A DNA stretch of 64,000 nt, taken from assembly GCF_030683065.1 (NCBI RefSeq), contig NZ_JAUXMX010000040.1:62001-126000 (forward strand), in the 5' to 3' direction. Below the pieces are notes generated by a model. That model saw nothing but the letters and a program-made list of their open reading frames with translations, did no database searches and was not told the origin of the DNA. The translations under genes and the position numbers were made by a program. The stretch comes from Pseudomonas sp. (GTDB lineage: Bacteria; Pseudomonadota; Gammaproteobacteria; Pseudomonadales; Pseudomonadaceae). Of this stretch, positions 33,115-43,591 are shown piece after piece; positions within the stretch are counted from its first letter, which is position 1; every line of letters begins with the position of its first letter.

Positions 33115-33300
33115 ATGTCATTCGCAATCATTGATATCGGCATCTTGCGCGGTATAGGTACGGCACTGGTCCTGCTGTCCTTCGTCTGCGTCACGCTCTG
33201 GGCATACAGCAGCAAGCGTCGCGCCACGTTCGACGAGGCGGCACTCCTGCCTTTTGCCGATGAACCCACGTCTGCTGCACCGAGGAGCAACACCCCATGA
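33115..33300 (+). CDS. ccoQ: cbb3 oxidase small subunit (first copy)
   Basis: Short TM protein between ccoO and ccoP. Confidence 0.9.
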   Translation: MSFAIIDIGILRGIGTALVLLSFVCVTLWAYSSKRRATFDEAALLPFADEPTSAAPRSNTP

Positions 33301-34226
33301 GCACCTTCTGGAGCTGGTATGTAACCCTGCTGACCGTTGGCACCCTGCTCGCCCTGTTCTGGCTGATCTTCGCGACCCGCAAGGGCGAGGCGCACAAGAG
33401 CGAGACCGAGCAGACCATGGGTCACTCCTTCGATGGCATTGAGGAATATGACAACCCACTGCCCAAGTGGTGGTTCATGTTGTTCATCGGCACGCTGATC
33501 TTTTCCATCGGCTACCTGGTCCTCTACCCGGGCCTTGGCAACTGGAAAGGCCTGCTGCCAGGCTACGAAGATGGCTGGACCCAAGTCGCACAATGGGAAC
33601 GTGAAGTTGATCAGGCCGATGCACTGTACGGGCCAATCTTCGCCAAATATGCCGCCATGCCCTTGGAAGAAGTAGCCAAAGACGAGCAGGCACTAAAAAT
33701 GGGTGGCCGCATGTTCTCCACCTACTGCTCGGTTTGCCATGGTTCCGACGCCAAGGGTTCGGCGGGCTTTCCTAACCTTGCCGACAACCATTGGCGTTGG
33801 GGCAGCGAGCCCGCGACGATTAAGACCAGCATCCTCAATGGCCGCATGGGCGTAATGCCGGCGTGGAGCCAAGTGATTGGCGAAGACGGCGTTCAGCAAG
33901 TTGCCGCCTATGTGCGCCACGACCTCGCAGGCTTACCACTGCCTGCCGACAAGTCGTTTGATCCGCAACGGGGGGCGCAGCTGTATGCCACCAACTGCCA
34001 GGCTTGCCACGGCGCAGAAGGCAAAGGTATGGCCATGCTCGGCGCACCCGACCTGACTAAGCCCGCCGGCTGGATCTACGGCAGCAGCCTGGTGCAATTG
34101 CAACAGACCATCCGTCACGGCCGTAACGGCCAGATGCCGGCCCAAGAGCAGTACCTGGGCAACGACAAGGTGCACCTGTTGACCGCCTATGTAATGAGCC
34201 TGAGCCAGGGGCAGAAGGCAGAGTAA
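33297..34226 (+). CDS. ccoP: cbb3 oxidase subunit III, diheme (first copy)
   Basis: [15 protein letters not shown]; two CxxCH motifs (CSVCH, CQACH). Confidence 0.97.
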   Translation: MSTFWSWYVTLLTVGTLLALFWLIFATRKGEAHKSETEQTMGHSFDGIEEYDNPLPKWWFMLFIGTLIFSIGYLVLYPGLGNWKGLLPGYEDGWTQVAQWEREVDQADALYGPIFAKYAAMPLEEVAKDEQALKMGGRMFSTYCSVCHGSDAKGSAGFPNLADNHWRWGSEPATIKTSILNGRMGVMPAWSQVIGEDGVQQVAAYVRHDLAGLPLPADKSFDPQRGAQLYATNCQACHGAEGKGMAMLGAPDLTKPAGWIYGSSLVQLQQTIRHGRNGQMPAQEQYLGNDKVHLLTAYVMSLSQGQKAE

Positions 34227-34344
34227 GCCTCCCCGTAAAATTGGCGGCAGCCTGCTGTCGCCAACCCCCTCAACACCCCCTCTACCGCCAGCCGCAGCAG
34301 GTGCGACGCAACGTCGCATAAGCTCGCTACGGCTTGGTCATTTC

Positions 34345-34358
34345 TTGATTTGAGTTAA
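34345..34358. promoter_or_regulatory. Candidate Anr/FNR box upstream of second cco operon
   Basis: TTGATTTGAGTTAA, near match to TTGATNNNNATCAA, about 215 bp upstream of ccoN copy 2. Confidence 0.6.
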
Positions 34359-34574
34359 GCTTGGCCTCAGTCGTAAGACACCGTGACCCAGGGCAAGGTT
34401 TTTCCTGCGCGGTTTCCCAGCTGTCGTCAGACGCTGTCAAACACTCCCAAACCCTTGCCCAAAGCCTTCGAACGCACGACCCGGCGGGCCTGCAAGATTG
34501 CAATGCCCCCCTGTCTTCTCCATACTTGCCGCCGATTTTTGCCCCTAAAAAATCCATTAACCGTGGAAGCCAGC

Positions 34575-36017
34575 ATGAGCACAGCAATCAGTCAGACTGC
34601 TTATAACTACAAGGTGGTACGCCAATTCGCCGTGATGACGGTGATTTGGGGAGTCATTGGTATGCTTCTAGGTGTGTTCATCGCCGCACAACTCGTGTGG
34701 CCGGAACTCAACCTGGGCATGGAATGGACGAGCTTCGGCCGTCTGCGCCCCCTGCACACCAACGCGGTGATCTTCGCCTTCGGCGGATGCGCACTCATGG
34801 CCACATCTTTCTATGTGGTGCAACGCACCAGTCAGGCTCGCCTGATCTCCGACGGTTTGGCGTCATTCGTGTTCTGGGGCTGGCAGGCAGTGATCGTACT
34901 GGCCGTCATCACCCTGCCGATGGGCTTCACCGGCAGCAAGGAATACGCCGAACTGGAATGGCCGATCGATGTTCTGATCACCATTGTCTGGGTCGCTTAC
35001 GCGATTGTGTTCTTCGGCACCGTGGTCAAGCGCAAAACCAAGCACATCTATGTGGGCAACTGGTTCTACGGCGCATTCATCCTGGTCACCGCCATGCTGC
35101 ACATCGTCAACAGCGCTGCTGTGCCGGTGAGCCTGTTCAAGTCGTACTCGATGTACGCCGGCGCGACCGATGCAATGATCCAGTGGTGGTACGGCCACAA
35201 CGCAGTAGGTTTCTTCCTGACCACCGGCTTCCTGGGGATGATGTACTACTTTGTCCCCAAACAAGCCGAGCGGCCGATCTACTCGTATCGCCTGTCCATC
35301 GTGCATTTCTGGGCACTGATCACCCTGTACATCTGGGCCGGCCCGCACCACCTGCACTACACCGCACTGCCGGATTGGGCGCAAAGCCTGGGCATGGCGA
35401 TGTCGCTGATTCTGCTGGCGCCAAGCTGGGGCGGCATGATCAACGGCATGATGAGCCTGTCGGGCGCCTGGCATAAGCTGCGCACTGACCCGATCCTGCG
35501 CTTCCTGGTGGTATCGCTGGCCTTCTACGGCATGTCGACCTTTGAAGGTCCGATGATGGCGATCAAGACCGTCAATGCCCTGTCGCACTACACCGACTGG
35601 ACCATCGGCCACGTACATGCCGGCGCTCTCGGCTGGGTAGCGATGATCTCCATTGGCGCGCTTTATCACTTGATCCCGAAGGTCTATGGCCGCGAGCAGA
35701 TGCACAGCATTGCGCTGATCAACCTGCACTTCTGGCTGGCCACTATCGGTACCGTGCTTTATATCGCCTCGATGTGGGTCAACGGCATCACCCAGGGTTT
35801 GATGTGGCGCGCAGTCAACCAGGACGGCACCCTCACCTACTCCTTCGTCGAAGCACTGGAAGCCAGCCATCCTGGGTTCGTGGTGCGCATGATCGGCGGC
35901 ATGTTCTTCGTCACCGGCATGTTGTTGATGGCTTACAACACCTACCGCACCGTGCGAGTCGCCAAGCCAGCTGAATACGAAGCGGCCGCGCAGTTCAACG
36001 CTGGGAGCGCTCACTGA
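34575..36017 (+). CDS. ccoN: cbb3-type cytochrome c oxidase subunit I (second copy)
   Basis: Nearly collinear with first ccoN; same metal-ligand motifs; start [17 protein letters not shown]. Confidence 0.97.
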   Translation: MSTAISQTAYNYKVVRQFAVMTVIWGVIGMLLGVFIAAQLVWPELNLGMEWTSFGRLRPLHTNAVIFAFGGCALMATSFYVVQRTSQARLISDGLASFVFWGWQAVIVLAVITLPMGFTGSKEYAELEWPIDVLITIVWVAYAIVFFGTVVKRKTKHIYVGNWFYGAFILVTAMLHIVNSAAVPVSLFKSYSMYAGATDAMIQWWYGHNAVGFFLTTGFLGMMYYFVPKQAERPIYSYRLSIVHFWALITLYIWAGPHHLHYTALPDWAQSLGMAMSLILLAPSWGGMINGMMSLSGAWHKLRTDPILRFLVVSLAFYGMSTFEGPMMAIKTVNALSHYTDWTIGHVHAGALGWVAMISIGALYHLIPKVYGREQMHSIALINLHFWLATIGTVLYIASMWVNGITQGLMWRAVNQDGTLTYSFVEALEASHPGFVVRMIGGMFFVTGMLLMAYNTYRTVRVAKPAEYEAAAQFNAGSAH

Positions 36018-36625
36018 TGAAACACGAAATCATCGAGAAGAATATCGGCCTGATGGCGCTGCTGATGGTTCTCGCCGTCAGCGTCGGCGGCCTGACCCAG
36101 ATCGTGCCGCTGTTTTTCCAGGATGTGGTTAATGAGCCGGTGGAAGGCATGAAGCCTTACACCGCACTGCAACTGGAAGGCCGTGACATTTATATCGCCA
36201 ATGGTTGCGTCGGCTGCCACTCGCAGATGATCCGCCCATTCCGCGCTGAAACCGAGCGCTACGGCCACTACTCGGTCGCCGGCGAAAGCGTCTACGACCA
36301 CCCGTTCTTATGGGGCTCAAAACGTACCGGTCCGGACCTGGCCCGGGTTGGCGGCCGCTACTCGGACGAGTGGCAACGCGCCCACCTGTACAACCCGCGC
36401 AACGTGGTGCCCGAGTCGAAGATGCCGGCCTACCCTTGGCTGGTTGAGCACAAACTCGACGGCAAGGACACAGCCAAGAAGATGGAAGTCATGCGTGGCT
36501 TTGGTATCCCCTACACAGATGAAGACATCGCCGGGGCCAAGGACGCAGTGAAGGGCAAGACTGAAATGGACGCGCTGGTCGCGTACCTGCAGGTCCTTGG
36601 CACGTCAATCAAGAACAAACGGTAA
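36017..36625 (+). CDS. ccoO: cbb3 oxidase subunit II (second copy)
   Basis: [36 protein letters not shown]. Confidence 0.97.
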   Translation: MKHEIIEKNIGLMALLMVLAVSVGGLTQIVPLFFQDVVNEPVEGMKPYTALQLEGRDIYIANGCVGCHSQMIRPFRAETERYGHYSVAGESVYDHPFLWGSKRTGPDLARVGGRYSDEWQRAHLYNPRNVVPESKMPAYPWLVEHKLDGKDTAKKMEVMRGFGIPYTDEDIAGAKDAVKGKTEMDALVAYLQVLGTSIKNKR

Positions 36626-36630
36626 CGCAC

Positions 36631-36816
36631 ATGGATATCGGGACTATTCGCGGTATAGGCACAGTAGTGGTGTTCATTGCCTTTATTGGCTTGGTGCTCT
36701 GGGCCTACAGCAGCCGACGCAAAGAAAACTTTGACGAGGCCGCCAACCTGCCCTTCGCCGACGAGCCCAAACCCAGTGAGCGCGACGAGAAATCTTCCAG
36801 GAGCAATAACCAATGA
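36631..36816 (+). CDS. ccoQ: cbb3 oxidase small subunit (second copy)
   Basis: Short TM protein between ccoO and ccoP. Confidence 0.9.
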   Translation: MDIGTIRGIGTVVVFIAFIGLVLWAYSSRRKENFDEAANLPFADEPKPSERDEKSSRSNNQ

Positions 36817-37799
36817 CCACGTTCTGGAGTTGGTACGTAACAATCCTATCGCTAGGCACCATCTTCGCGTTGACCTGGCTTATTTTTGGCACCCGTAAGG
36901 GGCAACGCCAGGAAACCACCGAAGAAACCGTCGGGCATAGCTTCGACGGTATCGAGGAATACGACAATCCACTGCCAAAGTGGTGGTTCATGCTGTTCCT
37001 TGGCACCATCGTCTTTGCGCTCGGCTATCTGGTGCTCTATCCGGGCCTGGGTAACTTCAAAGGTCTGTTACCGGGCTATGAGTACCTCGATAACAAAGCC
37101 AAGACGCCATTTGCTACTGATATCCAGGTCAGTGACGGCATGCGCAATGCTGGCTGGACGGGCGCACATCAGTGGGAAAAGGAAATGGCCAGGGCTGACG
37201 CTCAATACGGGCCGCTCTTTGCCAAATATGCTGCCATGCCAATCGAACAGGTTGCCCAGGATGAGCAAGCACTGAAGATGGGCGGTCGCTTGTTCGCGTC
37301 CAACTGCTCGGTGTGCCACGGCTCAGACGCCAAGGGCGCCTACGGCTTCCCTAACCTGACCGATAACGACTGGCTGTATGGCGGCGAGCCGGAAACCATC
37401 AAGCAGACCCTGCTCAAAGGCCGCCAGGGCATGATGCCTGCGCAACTTGCTGTAATTGGCGAAGATGGCATCCGCAATGTCGCCGGCTATATACGCACCT
37501 TGTCTGGCCTGAAAAATCCGGAAGGTATCGAGGTAGACCTTGCCGCAGGTCAAAACATCTTCGCGAGTAATTGTGCAGTCTGTCATGGTGCTGATGCCAA
37601 GGGCCAACAGGTCATGGGCGCGCCGAACCTGACCGACCGAATCTGGTTGTATGGTTCAAGCTTCGCTCAGATTCAGCAAACCTTGCGCCATGGTCGTAAC
37701 GGCAAGATGCCTGCCCAGGAAGACTTCCTCGGCAATGACAAAGTGCACTTGTTGGCGGCGTATGTTTACAGCCTGTCGCAACAACCCGAGGAGAAGTAA
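36813..37799 (+). CDS. ccoP: cbb3 oxidase subunit III, diheme (second copy)
   Basis: Two CxxCH motifs (CSVCH, CAVCH); [15 protein letters not shown]. Confidence 0.97.
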   Translation: MTTFWSWYVTILSLGTIFALTWLIFGTRKGQRQETTEETVGHSFDGIEEYDNPLPKWWFMLFLGTIVFALGYLVLYPGLGNFKGLLPGYEYLDNKAKTPFATDIQVSDGMRNAGWTGAHQWEKEMARADAQYGPLFAKYAAMPIEQVAQDEQALKMGGRLFASNCSVCHGSDAKGAYGFPNLTDNDWLYGGEPETIKQTLLKGRQGMMPAQLAVIGEDGIRNVAGYIRTLSGLKNPEGIEVDLAAGQNIFASNCAVCHGADAKGQQVMGAPNLTDRIWLYGSSFAQIQQTLRHGRNGKMPAQEDFLGNDKVHLLAAYVYSLSQQPEEK

Positions 37800-37936
37800 T
37801 TCTCCACCTGAACTGAGCGCGACCTCCGGTCGCACCCAGCCAGGGCAAGCCAGGCGTACCATAGCGCAACAGTGAGAATGACCCCGGCTGGCATGTATCG
37901 GCCGGGGCAGCCAACCAACCGCCGTGGTACATACTG

Positions 37937-39343
37937 ATGAGCTCGCAGATTCCCGTTAAAGACGTCACCCCGGCCAAGGTCGAAACCGTAGACCTCTACG
38001 CCAATCGCGAAAAAATCTACACCCGCGCCTTCACCGGTATCTTCCGCAATCTGCGCATGCTCGGTGGCGCCCTGCTGTTCCTCCTCTATTTCGGCACTGT
38101 CTGGTTAACCTGGAATGGCCGCCAAGCCGTCTGGTGGAACCTGCCAGAGCGCAAATTCCACATCCTCAGCGCCACCTACTGGCCCCAGGATTTCGTCCTA
38201 TTGTCAGCCGTGTTGATCATTGCCGCCTTCGGCCTGTTCTTTATCACCGTCTATGCCGGACGCGTGTGGTGCGGTTACACCTGCCCGCAGAGCGTATACA
38301 CCTGGGTATTCATGTGGGCAGAAAAGGTCACCGAAGGCGACCGTAACAAGCGCATGAAGCTCGACAAAGAGCCGATGAGCGCCCAGAAATTCCTGCGCAA
38401 GCTGGCCAAGCACAGTATCTGGGTTGGGGTCTCCCTGCTCACGGCCATCACTTTTGTCGGCTACTTCACGCCAATCCGTGAACTGATCCCGGAACTCCTC
38501 ACCCTGCAGGCCAGTGGCTGGGCAGCGTTCTGGGTCGGCTTTTTCACCATCGCCACCTATGGCAACGCCGGTTACCTGCGCGAACAGGTGTGCATTTATA
38601 TGTGCCCGTACGCACGCTTTCAGAGCGTGATGTTCGACCAGGACACCCTGATCGTCTCCTACGACCCACGCCGCGGCGAACAGCGCGGCCCACGCAAACG
38701 CGATGCAGACTACAAGGCTGAAGGCCTGGGCGATTGCATCGACTGCATGATGTGCGTGAATGTCTGCCCGACCGGCATCGACATACGTGACGGCCTGCAG
38801 ATCGAATGCATCGGCTGCGCGGCGTGCATCGACGCCTGCGACAGCATCATGGAGAAAATGGATTACCCCAAAGGGCTGATCAGCTACACCACCGAGCACA
38901 ACCTGTCGGGACAGAAAACCCACCTGGTTCGTCCGCGCCTGATCGGCTATGCCATCGCGTTGCTGGCTATGATGGCGGTCTTCGCCTGGGCCGTGGCCAA
39001 CCGCTCGCTGGTCGAGCTGGACGTACTCAAGGATCGCGTGCTCTATCGCGAGAACGAGGAAGGCCGGATCGAGAATGTCTACACCCTGAAAATCATGAAC
39101 AAAGCCCAGCAAGAAATCGTCTACCTGATCGAAGCCGATGGTCTCGATGGCCTGGTTTACGAAGGCAAGCGGGAAATCAAAGCCCTTGCTGGTGAAGTAC
39201 TATCGGTGCCGGTCGAGCTCTCGATCGATCCGGAAAAACTGCCGTCCAGCACCAATGAAGTTATGTTTCGCATACGCTCCGCAGACGATGCGAGCATCCA
39301 AAACGACGCTGCCAGCCGCTTTATCGGCCCGAGCGTCCGCTGA
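37937..39343 (+). CDS. ccoG: cbb3 oxidase accessory polyferredoxin
   Basis: CDIxx-type ferredoxin motifs: [54 protein letters not shown]. Confidence 0.96.
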   Translation: MSSQIPVKDVTPAKVETVDLYANREKIYTRAFTGIFRNLRMLGGALLFLLYFGTVWLTWNGRQAVWWNLPERKFHILSATYWPQDFVLLSAVLIIAAFGLFFITVYAGRVWCGYTCPQSVYTWVFMWAEKVTEGDRNKRMKLDKEPMSAQKFLRKLAKHSIWVGVSLLTAITFVGYFTPIRELIPELLTLQASGWAAFWVGFFTIATYGNAGYLREQVCIYMCPYARFQSVMFDQDTLIVSYDPRRGEQRGPRKRDADYKAEGLGDCIDCMMCVNVCPTGIDIRDGLQIECIGCAACIDACDSIMEKMDYPKGLISYTTEHNLSGQKTHLVRPRLIGYAIALLAMMAVFAWAVANRSLVELDVLKDRVLYRENEEGRIENVYTLKIMNKAQQEIVYLIEADGLDGLVYEGKREIKALAGEVLSVPVELSIDPEKLPSSTNEVMFRIRSADDASIQNDAASRFIGPSVR

Positions 39344-39357
39344 TCAAAAGGCCAAGC

Positions 39358-39864
39358 ATGTCTGAAGATGCACCGATCAAACCCTGGTTCAAGCAGTTCT
39401 GGCCCTGGTTCCTTATCTCCCTGCTGGCTTATTCAGTGGTGCAAGGGCTGACCCTGCTGACCATCTCCATCAAGAACCCGCCGGGCCTGATTTCCGACGA
39501 TTATTACGATGTTGGCAAAGGCATCAACCAGTCACTGGAGCGTGAATCCCTGGCCATACAATTGCAACTGCGCGCCACCCTCGACCTCAATGACGAGACC
39601 GGGGTTGCTCACTTGCAACTGCAAGGCAATAGCGGCCCTGCGCAATTGGTGCTGAACCTGATCTCGCCAACCCAACCCGAGCGTGACCGGCGCATCGTTT
39701 TGCAACCGCAAGGCGACGGTGTCTACCGCGGCCAAATGCAGGACTCCGTTCAGGGTCGGCGTTTCGTTGAGTTGATTGGCCAGGAAGGAGGCAAGGACTG
39801 GCGCTTGTTCGAAGAAGAAACCCTGGAAAGCGGCAAAACCATCCGCCTCGGTGACGCACAATAG
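39358..39864 (+). CDS. ccoH: FixH family cbb3 assembly protein
   Basis: Position between ccoG and ccoI; N-terminal TM followed by FixH-like domain with [14 protein letters not shown]. Confidence 0.9.
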   Translation: MSEDAPIKPWFKQFWPWFLISLLAYSVVQGLTLLTISIKNPPGLISDDYYDVGKGINQSLERESLAIQLQLRATLDLNDETGVAHLQLQGNSGPAQLVLNLISPTQPERDRRIVLQPQGDGVYRGQMQDSVQGRRFVELIGQEGGKDWRLFEEETLESGKTIRLGDAQ

Positions 39865-39936
39865 CGTTCGCTCCCTTGAGGGCGCAGCCTGCTGCGCCCT
39901 TCTTGCTCAAGTATCAGACCTCAGACTGCCCTCCCA

Positions 39937-42336
39937 ATGGCTAGCCCTCTCCCCTGTTACCACTGCGGTTTACCAGTCCCAACCGGCGGTCGTTTCCACG
40001 CCCAGGTATTGGGCGAAACCCGTGCCATGTGCTGCCCTGGATGCCAGGCGGTGGCCGAGGCCATAGTCGCGGGCGGGCTGGAGCACTACTACAAACACCG
40101 CAGCGAAAGCGCCACCAACCCGCAAAGCCTGCCACAGGCACTGCCCGATGAACTGGCATTGTATGACCGTGCGGATGTGCAGCAGCCCTTTGTCGAACAG
40201 CACGGCGGGCTCAATGAAACCTGCCTGCTGATCGAAGGCATCAGCTGCGCCGCCTGCGGCTGGCTGATTGAAAAGCACCTGCGCGATGTGCCGGGCGTTG
40301 CCGAGGCTCACCTCAACCTGTCCAACCACCGCCTGCAAGTGCGCTGGGCCGACAGTCAGTTGCCTCTCAGCCAGTTGCTCCAAGAACTGCGCAAGATCGG
40401 CTATGCCGCCCACCCCTGGCATGCCGACGCCGCCGCCGAGCAGTTGCAGCGGGAAAACCGCCGCGCCATGCGCGAACTGGGCGTGGCCGGCATGCTCTGG
40501 ATGCAGGTGATGATGGCCAGCATGGCCACCTGGCCAGAGTTCAACGTCGACCTCAGCCCAGAACTGGACAAGATTCTGCGCTGGGTCAGCCTGTTCCTCA
40601 CTACCCCGATCGTCTTCTACTGCTGCGGCCAGTTCTTCCGTGGCGCCATGCGCGACCTGCGCACCCGCCACCTGACCATGGACGTTTCGGTGTCGCTGGC
40701 CATCGGCGGCGCCTATGTCGCAGGCATCTGGTCGACCGTCACCGGCCAGGGCGAGCTGTATTTCGATGCAGTCGGCATGTTCGCCCTGTTCCTGCTCGCC
40801 GGTCGCTACCTGGAGCGGCGCGCCCGCGAGCGCACCGCGGCGGCAACCTCACAGTTAGTCAATTTGCTCCCCGCCTCCTGCCTGCGCCTGGATACCGATG
40901 GCCAAAGCCAGCGGATTCTGCTCAGCGAATTGCGCACCGGCGAGCATGTACTGGTACCGCCAGGCGCCCTGCTACCCGCCGACGGGCGCATTCTCAGCGG
41001 CCAGTCGAGCGTCGATGAATCGCTGCTCACTGGCGAATACCTGCCCCAGCCACGCACCGTCGGCGACAGCGTGACCGCCGGCACCCTCAACGTTGAAGGC
41101 CCACTGACCGTCGAAGTGCAGGCGCTTGGCGATGCAACCCGGTTGTCAGCCATCGTCCGCCTGCTGGAGCGTGCTCAAAGTGAGAAACCACGCCTGGCAG
41201 AAATCGCCGACAAGGTCGCACAATGGTTCCTGCTGATCGTACTGGTAGTGGCCACCGTGGTTGGCGGGATCTGGCTGCAGATCGACTCATCACGCGCTTT
41301 CTGGATCGTACTCGCCCTGCTGGTTGCCACCTGCCCCTGCGCCTTGGCCTTGGCCACGCCGACCGCACTGACCGCCGCCACCGGCAGTTTGCATAAACTC
41401 GGCCTGCTGCTGACTCGCGGGCACGTGCTGGAAGGTCTCAACCAGATCGACACGGTAATCTTCGACAAGACCGGCACCCTGACCGAGGGCCGCCTGACCC
41501 TGAGCGCCATCCACCCACTCGGCGCACTGGACAGCGATGCCTGCCTGGCATTGGCTGCAGCCTTGGAAAATCGCTCGGAGCACCCGATTGCTCGCGCCTT
41601 TGGCCGTGCAGCGCAGGCCGCTGAGCAGGTCGACAGCATTCCCGGGCGAGGTTTGCAGGGCTTGGTCGCAGGCCGTGAACTGCGTATTGGTCAGCCCGAA
41701 TTTGTCAGCCAGTTAAGCGGCCTGCTCGCCCCGACGATTCCCGGCGAACAGGGCCAATGGCTGCTCCTCGGCGACAACCAAGGCCCGCTCGCCTGGTTTG
41801 TCCTCGATGACCGCCTGCGTGACGACGCCCCCGCCTTGCTCGACGCTTGCCGCGCGCGCGGCTGGCACGTGTTGCTGCTATCGGGCGACAGCTCACCGAT
41901 GGTTGGCGAAGTGGCGCGTCAACTCGGCATCGAAGACGCACGCGGCGGCATGACCCCAGACGCCAAACTGGCGGAGCTGCACAAACTGCATGCACAGGGT
42001 CGCCGGGTACTGATGCTCGGTGACGGGGTCAATGACGTCCCGGTGCTGGCCGGTGCTGATATCAGCGTGGCCATGGGCAGCGCCACCGACCTGGCGAAAA
42101 CCAGCGCCGATGCAGTACTGCTCTCCAACCGCCTGAGCAGCCTTATCCAGGCCTTCAGCCTGGCGCGACGCACCCGCAGGATCATCATCGAGAACCTGAC
42201 CTGGGCCAGCCTGTACAATGGCCTGGTATTACCCTTCGCTGCCATCGGCTGGATTACACCAATCTGGGCCGCGCTGGGCATGTCGCTCAGCTCGCTGCTG
42301 GTGGTGTTGAATGCATTACGGCTAACGCGCCAGTAG
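39937..42336 (+). CDS. ccoI: Cu+ P-type ATPase for cbb3 assembly
   Basis: CxxC-type metal motif [14 protein letters not shown] ([12 protein letters not shown]); [19 protein letters not shown]. Confidence 0.96.
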   Translation: MASPLPCYHCGLPVPTGGRFHAQVLGETRAMCCPGCQAVAEAIVAGGLEHYYKHRSESATNPQSLPQALPDELALYDRADVQQPFVEQHGGLNETCLLIEGISCAACGWLIEKHLRDVPGVAEAHLNLSNHRLQVRWADSQLPLSQLLQELRKIGYAAHPWHADAAAEQLQRENRRAMRELGVAGMLWMQVMMASMATWPEFNVDLSPELDKILRWVSLFLTTPIVFYCCGQFFRGAMRDLRTRHLTMDVSVSLAIGGAYVAGIWSTVTGQGELYFDAVGMFALFLLAGRYLERRARERTAAATSQLVNLLPASCLRLDTDGQSQRILLSELRTGEHVLVPPGALLPADGRILSGQSSVDESLLTGEYLPQPRTVGDSVTAGTLNVEGPLTVEVQALGDATRLSAIVRLLERAQSEKPRLAEIADKVAQWFLLIVLVVATVVGGIWLQIDSSRAFWIVLALLVATCPCALALATPTALTAATGSLHKLGLLLTRGHVLEGLNQIDTVIFDKTGTLTEGRLTLSAIHPLGALDSDACLALAAALENRSEHPIARAFGRAAQAAEQVDSIPGRGLQGLVAGRELRIGQPEFVSQLSGLLAPTIPGEQGQWLLLGDNQGPLAWFVLDDRLRDDAPALLDACRARGWHVLLLSGDSSPMVGEVARQLGIEDARGGMTPDAKLAELHKLHAQGRRVLMLGDGVNDVPVLAGADISVAMGSATDLAKTSADAVLLSNRLSSLIQAFSLARRTRRIIIENLTWASLYNGLVLPFAAIGWITPIWAALGMSLSSLLVVLNALRLTRQ

Positions 42337-42419
42337 GGTGGATCACGCTTTACCGATCCACCACAGCGCTGCCATGGTGGATGTAAAAAGCGCCAGCTAC
42401 GCGCCCCGACCCACCCTAC
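42333..42419. repeat. Imperfect inverted repeat element
   Basis: GTAGGGTGG...GATCCACCA / TGGTGGATG...CCACCCTAC arms; overlaps the ccoI stop codon. Confidence 0.65.
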
Positions 42420-42443
42420 GTCTCGCCCGAATTCGGAGATTCC

Positions 42444-42662
42444 ATGCCCGCGCTTTACATTCTGATCCCGGTCGCCATTGCCCTGGTCGGTTTCGCCATC
42501 TGGCTGTTCTTCTGGGCGGTCGACAGCGGTCAGTACGATGACCTCGACGGCCCGGCTCACAGCATCCTCCTAGACGACGAAGACCCCATGCACAAGGCCG
42601 GCGTCAGCCAGGCGCAACAGCCGGATGAGCCAGCCGACGATCAGGAGCCGCCCCGTGCTTGA
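42444..42662 (+). CDS. ccoS: cbb3 oxidase assembly protein CcoS
   Basis: MPALYILIPVAIALVGFAIWLFFWAVDSGQYDDLDGPAHSILLDDE. Confidence 0.95.
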   Translation: MPALYILIPVAIALVGFAIWLFFWAVDSGQYDDLDGPAHSILLDDEDPMHKAGVSQAQQPDEPADDQEPPRA

Positions 42663-43338
42663 ACTTGCACCCTTGCTAGTGTCGGCCCTGATCCTCGGCC
42701 TACTTGGCGGCGGGCATTGCCTGGGCATGTGTGGTGGCCTGATGGGCGCCCTGACCCTGGCCATCCCGGCCGAACAGCGCGCACAACGCCTGCAATTATT
42801 AATCGCCTACAACCTGGGCCGGATTTTCAGCTACGCCACTGCCGGCCTGCTTCTGGGCATGGCCGGCTGGGCGCTGGCCAACAGCCCGGCAGCCATGTTG
42901 ATGCGCGTTGTCGCCGCGCTGCTGTTGATCGCCATGGGCCTGTACCTCGCCGGATTATGGAGCGGCCTGACCCGTATCGAAGCGCTTGGCCGCGGTCTGT
43001 GGCGCTACATTCAACCACTGACCCGGCGCTTCATGCCGGTCACCAGCCTGCCCCGCGCCCTGCTACTGGGCGGACTGTGGGGCTGGCTGCCGTGCGGCCT
43101 GGTCTACAGCACCCTGCTCTGGGCAGCGAGCCAGGGTGATGCCCTCGACAGCGCCGCACTGATGCTGGCGTTCGGCATTGGTACCATGCCGGTTCTACTG
43201 GCCACCGGCATGGCTGCAGAACGCATGACCGCCCTGCTACGCAAGCAAGGCGTGCGCATGGCGGGAGGTATCCTGGTGATCCTGTTCGGCCTATGGACCC
43301 TGCCTGGCCCACATCAGCACTGGCTGATGGGACATTGA
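42655..43338 (+). CDS. TauE/SafE (DsbD-like) membrane protein with GGGHCLGMCGG motif
   Basis: ILGLLGGGHCLGMCGGLMGALTLA; six predicted TM segments; GTG start overlapping ccoS. Confidence 0.85.
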   Translation: MLELAPLLVSALILGLLGGGHCLGMCGGLMGALTLAIPAEQRAQRLQLLIAYNLGRIFSYATAGLLLGMAGWALANSPAAMLMRVVAALLLIAMGLYLAGLWSGLTRIEALGRGLWRYIQPLTRRFMPVTSLPRALLLGGLWGWLPCGLVYSTLLWAASQGDALDSAALMLAFGIGTMPVLLATGMAAERMTALLRKQGVRMAGGILVILFGLWTLPGPHQHWLMGH

Positions 43339-43515
43339 CGCAAGAGCCGAACCGCCAATTGAGCTTGCGATATGGCGATCCGCCTCGGCTCGCCATCGCT
43401 GATAAATGGCTGTCTACCCGTTAGCTGTTGCAGCAATGGATATAGGCGCACGCCACTCATTGCATACAACACCTAACGGTGTACTTAGCCTGAGCCCGCC
43501 GCCCTCTAACTCCCG

Positions 43516-43529
43516 TTGACACAGGTCAA
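43516..43529. promoter_or_regulatory. Anr/FNR box upstream of hemN
   Basis: TTGACACAGGTCAA, perfect dyad TTGAC-N4-GTCAA, about 63 bp before the hemN start. Confidence 0.82.
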
Positions 43530-43591
43530 GACGCTCAGGAGCCCGTCTGCATAGACTCCCGGCATTGATAGTCTGATCGGGGGTTACCCGC

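Noticed and set aside
34383-34574. N-terminal extension of the second ccoN
   Set aside because: Region is the promoter/leader; the ATG at 34575 aligns with the first copy's start.
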